A stretch of 64,000 nt of DNA from Rhizomys pruinosus (lineage: Eukaryota; Chordata; Mammalia; Rodentia; Spalacidae), in the NCBI GenBank assembly GCA_009823505.1, contig VZQC01003076.1, positions 1,862,889-1,926,888 of the forward strand, read 5' to 3'. The notes under the pieces are model-generated. The model was not told the DNA's origin and did not search any database. It was given only the letters and a program-made list of their open reading frames with translations. Both the position numbers and the translations under genes were made by a program. Below are positions 55,385 to 64,000 of the stretch, in pieces; the stretch's first letter is position 1, and every line of letters begins with the position of its first letter.

Positions 55385-56578
55385 CATAAAAACAGCATGG
55401 TATTGGCACAAAAATAGACATGAAGATCAATGGAATATAACAGAAGACTCAGACATGCATGCATGCAATTTCAGCCACCTGATGTTTGACAAAGCTGCCA
55501 AGAACATGCAATGTAGGAAAGTCAACATCTTCAGCAATTGGTGCTGGCAAAACTGCTCTACACCTGAGAAGAATGAAATTTGAACTTTATCTTCTCACCC
55601 TCCACTAAAGTCAACAACAAATGAATCAAAGACCTCAATATGAATCCTGAAACTCTAAAACTGCTAGAAGGAAACATAAGCAATACTATATGTTGGCAAG
55701 AAATGGGCATCAGTTGCTCTGACAATTGACAAGTGGGACCTCATTAAACTAAAAAAAGCTTCTGTGCAGGCAAAGAAACAACCAAGAAGTAGAGGAAACC
55801 CTCTGAGTGGGAGACAACCTTCACCTGCCTCACATCCAATAGAAGATTAGTAGAACATACAAAGAAGTAAAAAAACAAGAAAATACACAACACAATAAAA
55901 CATAAGGACCTGAACAGAAAATTCTCAAATGAATAAAAATGTCTCAGAAGCACCTTAAGAAGTCTAAACATTCTAAGTAGAGAAGTGCAAATCAAAACCA
56001 CTTTATGATTTCATCTTACCCTGTCAGACTGCCTAAGAGTGAGAGAACAAAAGACACCAAATGGTGAGGAGCATTTGGAAAAGGGAACACTCATTCACTG
56101 CTGGTGGGAATGCAAACCCGTGTAACCTCTATGGAAATCAGAGTGCCAAACTCTCAAAAAGCTAAAATTGAATCTACCTTATGATCTGGTTATACCATTC
56201 CTTGGTGTTTATCCAAAGGACTCATCAGACTGTAGAGATTCCTGTACATCCATGTTTGTTGCTGCTCTTTTCACAATAGCTAAGAAAGGGAAACAGCTTA
56301 AATGTCCCTCAGTTGGCAAATGGCTATTTGGATGGAACTAGAAACTGTTATAATAAGTCAAATAACACAAACTCAGAAAAGCAAGCAACATATGTTGTCC
56401 CTCATTTTCAGATCATAGCACCAATCCCTTATTTGTGAATATATATCCATATGTAACAGCAAGACCCAGGGAAATGGAAAGGAAACACAGAAGAGGTAAA
56501 GGGAACGAAAGAGGCCAAGAGAGGAGACAGTAGGAAGCATGCTATCAAGGGGGAAATGGGAATAATGAGGGCTTTTTT
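55385..56578 (+). mobile_element. Lx-type L1: ORF2 3' part and 3' UTR
   Basis: Starts 'acagcatggtattggcac' in ORF2 and ends in a T/A-rich region near 56578. Far more diverged than L1 A, B or the 19 kb copy; all frames broken. Confidence 0.75.
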
Positions 56579-56597
56579 TCTTTACAAATTTTTTTTT

Positions 56598-56643
56598 CAA
56601 ACTCTAGCCAAGCATTTCATCAACTGAACAATCTCCCCAGCCC
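56598..56643 (-). repeat. ID/B4 head fragment
   Basis: Antisense 'caactgaacaatctccccag' end of an ID-type SINE. Confidence 0.5.
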
Positions 56644-57254
56644 CAATTGTGCTTAAAATTGCCATTGTTTCTTCATGGCTCCCTTTCTTACCCTCAGGAA
56701 CCAGGACAGATGATCTGTGGTCTTAAAAACAGCCTCCAACTCACCATTATGCACATACAACACACTTGCTGTGCTTTTACTATTAATCTGGCTGCTGATT
56801 CAGCACTCGCAAGTCTATTTTTTTGGCTGCTTATTTTACTTTTTATGTGAACAGTGCAAAAAAAAGCCTCCCAATTTTCACAATATGTCCTTTGTGGTGG
56901 TAGGTTTTTACCTGATTAAATTACTTGGACAATTTTCTCTAAAATAAACACAGTTATAATTCTTAAAATCACAGGAGGGAAAAATCAGAAGAACCCCCAC
57001 CATTCAGAGATATATGTGGAAAAACATCATTTCCTTCAAGCCAAATGATTTGTCTATGATTTCACTTCATTGTTCATCTTACTGGCAACATCTTTTAACT
57101 AATCACATTAACTACAAACACATATTAAATTAGGTCTTGTCTACAAACACATATTAAGTTAGGTCTTGTGATCTTCGATAAGTTTCAAATGTATTTCAAT
57201 AGGGAAAATAATATTTTCAAAAGATATTGCTTTCTGAGTAGGGTAATAATGTGG
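56644..57254. other. Unique stretch
   Basis: No repeat or gene recognised. A short direct repeat of 'acaaacacatatta' at ~57114 and ~57142 (28 bp apart) is present. Confidence 0.4.
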
Positions 57255-57330
57255 AAGAATAAGAGGAGGAGAAGATTGGAGGAGGAGGAGGAGGAGGAGG
57301 AGGAAGAGGAGGACAAGGAGGAGGAACAAG
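57255..57330. repeat. (GGA)n microsatellite
   Basis: About 20 GGA/AGG units with interruptions; responsible for a poly-Glu frame on + and a poly-Leu frame on -. Confidence 0.9.
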
Positions 57331-57623
57331 ACTCCCTGGATATAGACCTTACATCTTTTGCAGAAATTATTTGAAACTAGATCATAGCACAAACCATAAA
57401 ATATGAAACTATCTGACATTAGAAAGAAATTACAGAGTTGTGTAGGATTTAGCATTTGAGGTGATTTTTTTTTTATTTAAACACAAGTTACAGAGTCCAT
57501 GTAAGAAATTAAAGGGTGAGTTGGGCTTAGTTAGAATGTAGAATGTGTGCTGTGAGGATGACTGTACCAAGCAGAAAGACAAGCCACAGATGAGGAAATA
57601 ATGTCTACAAAACACTTGCATAA
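57331..57623. other. Unique stretch
   Basis: Nothing recognised. Confidence 0.4.
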
Positions 57624-57629
57624 AGGAAG

Positions 57630-58138
57630 TGTATGAAACACTTGCACACTTGTAGGAAACACTTGTATGAAGCTGCAGCAACAAAGCACCTCTCGCTCGT
57701 TCTTCTCAAAGCGGTTTATTATTCAGGCAGGCAGGTCTTGTCAGAACGGTTTATTCAGGCACATCTTTTCTCCTTCTCCAAGCTTCTCCCTCTAAGCCTC
57801 AGGTCTTTCCCTCTAAGCCTTTTTCCTTCTCCAAGCCTTCTCCTTCCTCGGGCAAGCAAGCCTCTCTCCTAAGACTAGAAAGGAGAGAGAGTCCCTCTAT
57901 CTAGAAAGTCCCTCTATTTATCCACCTTCCCAGCCCAGGTTGCGTGGCCTTAGTCTATTGGTATCATCTGGCCTGATCTTGTATACAGGGTGCACCTGCA
58001 CAGCTCAAACGGTGAGCGTGGCTTTACTTTGGGGTAGGAGGGAATCAGGTGTTAATCATAAGACTCAGGTGTTAGTCATAAAACTTTGCTAAAGTCTCGG
58101 GTGCCTTCTTAGGAATGTCACCACACCTGCTCTCCACA
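57630..58138 (-). mobile_element. Class II solo LTR, perfect 6 bp duplication
   Basis: 509 bp. The minus strand starts 'tgtggagagcaggtgtgg' and ends 'gtgtttcataca', with a TATA-like 'ggataaatagagg' (57912-57924) and AATAAA signals (57750, 57715). AGGAAG at 57624-57629 and 58139-58144 is a perfect duplication of class II size. The last ~30 bases contain a short internal repeat ('aacacttg' copies). No internal sequence remains. Confidence 0.85.
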
Positions 58139-58197
58139 AGGAAGTATATAAAGATATGCAAAGAACTTCTTATCCTGCAATAAAAATTCCAGAGCTT

Positions 58198-58360
58198 AAG
58201 CTGGGCTTGGTGGCCCATGCCATTAATCCTAGCACTCAGGAGGTAGAGGCAGGTGGATCTTTGTGAGTTCAAGGCCAGCCTGGTCTACAGAGTAAGTTTC
58301 AGGACAGCTGGGGCTACAGGAGACCCTGTCTCGAAAACAAAACAAACAAACAAACAAACA
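58198..58360 (+). repeat. B1 SINE with (CAAA)n tail
   Basis: 'ttccagagctt' before it and 'tccagagctt' after it (58361-58370) mark the duplication. Confidence 0.9.
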
Positions 58361-58370
58361 TCCAGAGCTT

Positions 58371-58525
58371 GCCAGGAATGGCGCACATGGCTCTTCACTC
58401 CAGCATGCAGAAGGCAGAGGCAGGTGGATCTCTGTGCAATGTAGGCCAGCCTGGTCTATATAGCAAGTTCCAGGGCAGGTGGGGCTACAGGGAGACTTTC
58501 TCCAAGATAAAAAGTTAAAAGAAAA
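58371..58525 (+). repeat. B1 SINE, second copy in tandem orientation
   Basis: A more diverged B1 directly after the first; the younger B1 at 58198 inserted beside its 5' end. Confidence 0.85.
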
Positions 58526-58609
58526 CAAAACCCCAAGAATTTGGCAACGTCTTGCTGAAATCACCTAAGGCCACACAGGTGGTGAGGAGACCTACTAGAC
58601 TGTAGTTTG

Positions 58610-59440
58610 TTATTATGAAAATGCATATTTAATCAAGCATATGCTACTACACATCTCTTACAATGTTCAAAACCCAGAAACACTCACCATTACCAAGTTT
58701 TGGCAAAGATGCTAATCAAATGGACATTTTTATTCATGGCTGGAGGGGATGTAAAATTGGACAATTCTTTTGAAGACACTCTGGCTGATTTATTTATTAT
58801 TTATTTATTTATTTATTTATTTTTAAATTATATGTATGGGGGGTGTGCACATGAGTGCGGGTGACCCTTCAGGCCAGAAGAGTACCTCAGGTCCTCTGGA
58901 ACTGGAATTACAGACTCTGACCACCCGGGTTGAGTGCTGGAAACTGTTTGAACCTGGGTCATTTTTGAGAGCAGTATGTTTTCTTAATCTCAGAGCCAAC
59001 TCTCCAGTCCCAAACGTTTGGCTGCTTCTTACAGAAAGTAAAAAGCTTTCACCATGTGGCCAGCAATCTCATTCTCAAGTATTTTGCCCAAAGAAACTGA
59101 AAAATTTGTTTTCAGACAAAAATAAAGTGTTTATAACTGTATTCTTTTTCTACCTTTGCCAAAAAAATGAAACAATCAGGATCTTTTTCGATATATGATT
59201 GAAAAAATTGTGATACATTCTTACATTGTGTATGACTCAGCAACAAAAAGAGAAGGGTTATCAAGCCAAGAGAAGATCCCATGAAACTTAAATGTGTGAG
59301 AGAAACCATTCTGAATACCTTAAATATGTATGACTTTGATTGTATGATGCTTGCATAAAGAAAACATTTTAGAGGCAGTGAAAATACAGTTTCACAGGAT
59401 TTCGGGAGAGAGTTTGAGTACATAAGTAGATTTTAAAGGC
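58610..59440 (+). mobile_element. Old mammalian-type L1, ORF2 3' end
   Basis: Block order of an ancient L1 ('ggccagcaatctcattctca', 'actcagcaacaaaaag', 'ccatgaaactta'), strongly diverged, split by a B3 SINE and a (TTTA)n run. Predates the rodent-specific elements. Confidence 0.55.
58786..59010 (-). repeat. B3-like SINE with (TTTA)n tail
   Basis: (TTTA)n at 58786-58828 is the antisense tail; body to 'gagccaactctccagtccc'. Confidence 0.7.
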
Positions 59441-60613
59441 AAAGAAACTATTCAGTATGATACTACACAGGCAGATAACTAACATTATGGAATAACAAAA
59501 CAGAATACAGAATGAAAAATAGAACTTTGCTGACTATATATGAGCCTACATCTATCTAGAATAAAACATCATGACCTGACATTGCAGGTAAGTGGAATCT
59601 GTAATCCTAAGAGCCACATGACTGTATGTGAGGACTGAAATCTAGCAGTTTGAGTATTTTTCTGTGGGGTACTCCATGATAATACTGGCAGAAGTGTAAA
59701 AAGTGTAAGAAGGTCAGTGGGAACTAGGTCTTTTCATTGTGATGGGAACCATCTATTTGACCTGGAGACACTGTAGGAATGGAGACATCAGTATGTACAA
59801 ATTCCATGTTTTGCTTACACTAGACACAGAAATAGTTGTAGATGTGTGAATATTTGTAACGTTTAGCATCCAGATTTGACTTTCCTTTCTGTCATCTAAG
59901 AATGCTAAGTCACCTCCAGTATCAACAAGCATGCGACCATGTAGACCTTGGTCTCTATTGCCTGTCCCAGCTAAGGAACCAGGGCTCACTCCTGGGAGAA
60001 ACGGCTTTTCAGACTGAAGCAGGACATATGAAGAATCAGCCTGGAACTTCGTCTATCACAAGAAAATTTAACAGTACTAAAAAGAAAATGGGTATCATGC
60101 CAACAATATAGAGGGTGTGTGAAGAAGACACGAGAGTCATCAGAACCAGTTCTCAGTCACTAAAACTGGAGCACTTGGTGAATAAAACAAAATTTCATTG
60201 GTTGATAACTCACAGCATAAAATAGATATTCATGACTGCACATGGTGTTATTAATGAATGCATAAATAAATGAGAAAGATAAATAATTCCTGATGTAGAA
60301 GAGTACAAATCAATTACAAAAGTTTTCTAGTCCTTAAATGCCCCTGTACAATGAGTTCCTTTCAGAAAGTTCAATGTAGAAATGAAGGAAAGGCAACGGA
60401 TCTAACTCAGCAAGGTGGTGAGGTCAACTTTGATAGTGACACATCTTGCTGATATTATGAACTATAGGTGAGAAGGTACAGAAATTACACTTTATCTCCC
60501 TATTTGTCTTCCCCCAAAGACCTAACTAGTCATGAGAAACACATCAAATTTCAGCCTATAAAATATCCAAATGTATATCCAACCAGGATGCCTCAAAACT
60601 TTCCAAGTTGTCT
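59441..60613. other. Unrecognised stretch
   Basis: Possibly further old L1 3' sequence, but I cannot support it. Longest frame 81 codons (60468-60713) runs into the next SINE. Confidence 0.3.
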
Positions 60614-60842
60614 GTGCTGGAGAGATTGCTTGTGGTTAAGAACACCTGCTATGCTTCCAGAAGACATGGGTTTGTTTCCCAGCACTCACGTGGAGGCTAA
60701 TAACCCTCCATAACTCCAGTTCTAGGTGATCTAACACCCTTTTCTGGCCTCTCGGGGCACTGTGATCAGGTGGTGCATTTACATAGATGAAAGCAAAAAC
60801 GCGCACATACATAAAATAAAAGTAATAAATAAAATAAAAAAA
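60614..60842 (+). repeat. B2/B3-family SINE, old
   Basis: 'gctggagagattgcttgtgg' head, 'cccttttctggcctc' body and A-rich tail with TAAAATAAA units. Confidence 0.8.
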
Positions 60843-61557
60843 ACTTTCTCAGTCACACAAAATAAACTGAGTGACTGTTTCCTGGGGAATGAAGTATTTG
60901 TTCATGTATAAAAGAGAAGATGCTCAGAAAACACACTAGGTAAGAACTCACAAAACTCCAGAGGTTTCTATGCAAACAGTCAACAATCCTGTGGTGGGGA
61001 AGAGATTCTTTGGTGGAACTGAACTCCAGCGCTGCTGCTTTTGCGAGCCATCACATGTTTCCACTGTGGAAGCTGCTTGAGTCATCTATGATCCTGAAAC
61101 AACCAAAATGAACCCAATGGTTCACCAGCCTTGAGTGGAGTTGTTTCTTTGCTCTGTTGCTGGTGTCCTGTCTAGCATGAAGACATTTGTAGTTCTCTTA
61201 TTCAGAAAAAACGCACAGCACAACAGGCATGTGAGCAAGAATCCACGTGGTTCCTGCTTTGTGTGACAGCACTTGCAATTGAGGTTGATGTATCAGTGAG
61301 TGAGTGGAGTGCACACGCGGACAATCCCAACATGGCTTCCTGTCCCGCCATGGATGGGGCAGTGAGCTTCCATGCTATAATGACAGTGTTCTCCCCGTTT
61401 CCGGTGGTAGCACCTGAACTTGGGGCTGATCCATCTGAGGAAGGAGCATCCCTTGGGGGAAATCCCAAGGTGCTTCTCTCTCTCTGTGATGTGGAGAGGC
61501 AAGCTTCCCTGGGGAATAAGGTTCACTATGGGAGAACCAAGATGCCTTCCAAACAGC
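60843..61557. other. Unrecognised moderately GC-rich stretch
   Basis: About 700 bp with more CpG and G+C than its surroundings and frames of 107 (+, 61263-61586, running into a SINE) and 88 codons (-). No domain recognised, no splice signals argued for. Could be an old retrogene, LTR or host sequence. Confidence 0.3.
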
Positions 61558-61675
61558 TGAGGGGGATTTCCGACACTCTCTTCTGACCTCTGCAGCCTTG
61601 CATGACACGGGTGCAACCTACATGCAGACAGTACACTCATACACATAAAATAATAAATAAAATTTAAAAAAAGAA
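61558..61675 (+). repeat. B2-family SINE 3' half
   Basis: 5'-truncated B2 from 'gacactctcttctgacctc' to its A-rich tail. Confidence 0.85.
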
Positions 61676-62759
61676 CTTGCAAACGCTGGAAGCAGTGCAT
61701 TTGGCACACAGTAGTAGTCAGTAAGTTCTATTGGCTTCACCTTTAAGTACAAGACATGCACCTAAGGTGACCTGTCAACACGGAAAAATGAAGTGCTTGT
61801 GTAAAGGAGGAATTACAATGGAAAAGACATCGTGCCTCTGCATTGGCTTCTGATTTGGATGGAAAAGTGGAAAAAATTAAGATCAGAAGGAGGCCGATTT
61901 TTATGGTGCAGGAAGGCACTAAGTACAGGGGTAGATTTGTCACTGAAACAATTGTTTGACTACGAATACTATGTGCTGTCCCTTACCACCAACATGATGC
62001 AACAGCTGTGTGTTGTTATCGGTGAACCAACAGTTTTCCCATTGGATTTAAGACGTGCTCCACAGAAGGAAACTCACATGGGGTAATGTAAACCAGGACA
62101 AAAACCTGAGATTTATTGCTGTTACTTTGTAAAATCGAGGTGCTGTGCCTGTCAAATTGTCTTCTAAAACATTCCTGTTTCCAACCAGATTATGGCTGTC
62201 GTCGGTATCAATTGTGGAGGGAACTTTTTGCAATGGGCAGTGGTTCCTGCTGAGACTCAGCCAGTCAAACCACTGGGAACAGTGATTGTTGCTATGGCAA
62301 AGCTGTCCAACATGTAGCCATGAATGGAAGGAAATAAATAGATATCTATATCATCCCCTCCAAAGAGAAGAGAAGAGGGGGGAAGGGTGGAAAATATAAG
62401 GGTGTTATGTTCTCTGTGGGTTGGAACATTCCTTCATAGAGAAGGAAGAGACGGCACTCAGGAAAATAAAGAGTTGTAGGTGTGCAACATTCTGGTACTT
62501 ATCTGTCTGCCTTTCAACTTCATCACTGATTAAAGAGGAAAATTAATTCTCCATAACTCATAACTCTTATAACAGGGTGAGCAACCATCATGACATAACA
62601 CAGGTCAGCTGCTATGAGAGTTGGCACAGCCCCTGGCCAGAGATGAAGCTCAACACGAGCGTTTCTTGTCTAGCATGGTCAAGGTGCCGAGTCACTCCAC
62701 AGTACCACAAAAATGTTGGTACAAGCCCAAGACACATCCAAGTCTACATGTGTATTGAC
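61676..62759. other. Unrecognised stretch
   Basis: About 1.1 kb; short frames only, a purine patch at 62355-62400. Confidence 0.4.
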
Positions 62760-63066
62760 TTTACTTTTTTGCATGCATGTGTACTTTGTATATATATGAA
62801 TGATTGAATGGTTGTGGACACACAGATATGTGGGTGCAGAGGACAGAGACTGATGCCAACTGTCTTCCCCAGTCACTCTCCACTCTGTTTACAGAGGCAG
62901 GATCTCTTGATAAACTGGAATATGCCCCTGGGATCCCCTGTCCTTGCCTCCCCGGTGCTGGATTTGAGGTCAGCCATCACACAGGCCTGGGTTTTTATGT
63001 GGGGGTTTCTCCACTCCTCAAACTTGTGTAGCAAGAGCTTATCCACTGAACTGTTACCCTAGCTCC
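62760..63066 (-). repeat. B4-type SINE, diverged
   Basis: Antisense blocks 'acagaggcaggatctctt', 'ggtgctggatttgagg' and a terminal ID-like 'ccactgaactgttacc' fit an old B4 (ID + B1). Confidence 0.5.
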
Positions 63067-63097
63067 ACTGACCTTTCTTGATACATAAAAAAGTGAA

Positions 63098-63231
63098 TAC
63101 TCATGCCTTTAATCCTAGCACTCAGGAGGCAGAGGCAAGCAGATCTCTGTGAGTTCAAGGCCATCCTGGTCTACAGAGCGAGTTCCAGGCCAGCTGAGGC
63201 TACAGGGAGACCCTGTCTTAAAAAGACAAAA
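63098..63231 (+). repeat. B1 SINE lacking its first bases
   Basis: Begins at 'catgcctttaatcctagcac', full B1 to 'gagaccctgtctt', then a (CAA)n tail. Confidence 0.9.
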
Positions 63232-63235
63232 AACC

Positions 63236-63272
<37 letters not shown>

Positions 63273-63273
63273 A
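63232..63273. repeat. (CAA)n microsatellite
   Basis: About 12 CAA units grown from the B1 tail. Confidence 0.9.
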
Positions 63274-63784
63274 AAGGAATACAATCTTTCCTAAGTAGAT
63301 TTTTGCAAGTGTGAAATATTGATCATAAAGGTGTTGAGAGGGAACATCTAGGTATACCACCTTACCTCTCCCCCTCCACTCTTTGTTCTTTAACTTTTCC
63401 TTATCTCTCCCTGTTTCTTTTGAGGGGAGGAATGACAGAGATTGCAAAGACATAAAAGGAGTAAGGGAAGAGTCACATTTGAATGACCTGGACTCAGGTG
63501 TCTGGACTAAAATGGACTCGTTGTTGGTATATAATCGCTTAATTATTTCTAAACAAATGTAACACTACATTGAGACAGGTGGCCTAAGCAAAATAAGAGT
63601 GCACAGCAGATACCATCTTTGCTCTTTGGAAATTTATAGATTAACTCATAAGATATTGGTCTCAACTAACATGCACTGTGTGCTAGATTACTTCTCGTGC
63701 CACAAAGGTGGCAAAAAGCCGTCATTCCTGTAGTTAGAGACTATCCAGCCAGTGGGGAGGGCAGAGATTGATTATGAAACAGAA
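63274..63784. other. Unique stretch
   Basis: Nothing recognised. Confidence 0.4.
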
Positions 63785-64000
63785 ATATCAAATTAAGAAA
63801 TAATGGTCAAGACAGTTCCAAATTTGGCAAAAACTGAGAATTCACAGATTCAAAAACTCAACAAAATCTAAACACAAGAAATTCTTGACGAAATTGCTCA
63901 AAACTCCTGGTAAACAAGAAAAATTATAAAAGCAGTAAAAGGTAAAATGACTGACTTTGAACACAGGGAATAAATGAAGGTCACTACAGGCTTCCTTCAT
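63785..64000 (+). mobile_element. Old mammalian-type L1 ORF1 fragment
   Basis: 'ttccaaatttggcaaaaact', 'cagattcaaaaactcaaca' and 'gtaaacaagaaaaattataa' follow the order of an ancient L1 ORF1 C-terminal region. It runs off the window. No open frame. Confidence 0.5.

Noticed and set aside
55385..56578. Lx L1 piece as the missing 3' end of L1 A or L1 C
   Set aside because: It is much more diverged and starts at a different ORF2 position, so it belongs to an older insertion.
50349..56578. L1 C plus the following + strand L1 as a twin-primed (5'-inverted) insertion
   Set aside because: The two parts belong to L1s of different age and are separated by ~280 bp of other sequence.
57168..57374. Glu-rich 68-codon frame and Leu-rich 98-codon antisense frame
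   Set aside because: Produced by the (GGA)n microsatellite.

Overview
The window is rodent genomic DNA: AT-rich, gene-poor and largely built of transposable elements. The repeat mix (B1, B2/B3, ID/B4 SINEs, Lx-type and younger L1s, ORR1/MT-like MaLR LTRs, an ERV-L with dUTPase, class II LTRs) is diagnostic of a muroid rodent. The L1 5' ends do not look like the familiar mouse monomers, so a cricetid (hamster, vole, deer mouse) is my guess; the species cannot be fixed by eye. I found no convincing host protein-coding gene. The only host-gene hint is a possible terminal exon with 3' UTR near 11.82-12.28 kb. There is no rRNA gene, CRISPR array or functional tRNA. One ambiguous base (N at 19065) looks like an assembly join.

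Layout. 0-6 kb: old Lx-type L1 pieces, interrupted by three solo LTRs (706-1062, 2411-2772, 5363-5717). 6-8.3 kb: scattered SINEs. 8.36-10.51 kb: a complete MaLR provirus in + orientation. 10.5-14 kb: mostly unique DNA with a truncated L1, the candidate exon and SINEs. 14.2-17.1 kb: a B2-B1 composite SINE split by an inverted B1, then two truncated L1s, one with ORF1 joined straight to the 3' UTR. 19.07-20.47 kb: a young L1 3' end abutting the N. 21.7-23.2 kb: an antisense Lx-like 3' region.

23.2-55.4 kb is one nested pile of about 32 kb. L1 'A' (+, 23.2-32.46 kb) carries an ERV-L body (24.83-30.99 kb) flanked by a ~157 bp duplication of L1 sequence; a MaLR solo LTR sits inside its integrase. 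L1 'C' (-, 32.46-33.57 and 50.34-55.1 kb) meets L1 A tail to tail and is split by L1 'B' (+, 33.58-50.34 kb). L1 B is nearly full length (about 6 kb after subtraction) and was itself hit by a class II solo LTR (34.47-35.0 kb), a 7.8 kb class II ERV in - orientation (37.58-45.36 kb) and a MaLR provirus in - orientation (46.56-49.04 kb). Younger SINEs sit inside these. Target-site duplications are visible at most joints, so the order of events can be read from the sequence.

55.4-64 kb: an Lx L1 3' end, a clean 509 bp class II solo LTR with a perfect 6 bp duplication, B1/B3/B4 SINEs, pieces of old mammalian-type L1, simple repeats and several unrecognised single-copy stretches. All retroelement coding regions seen are broken by stops, frameshifts or insertions; no intact element is present.
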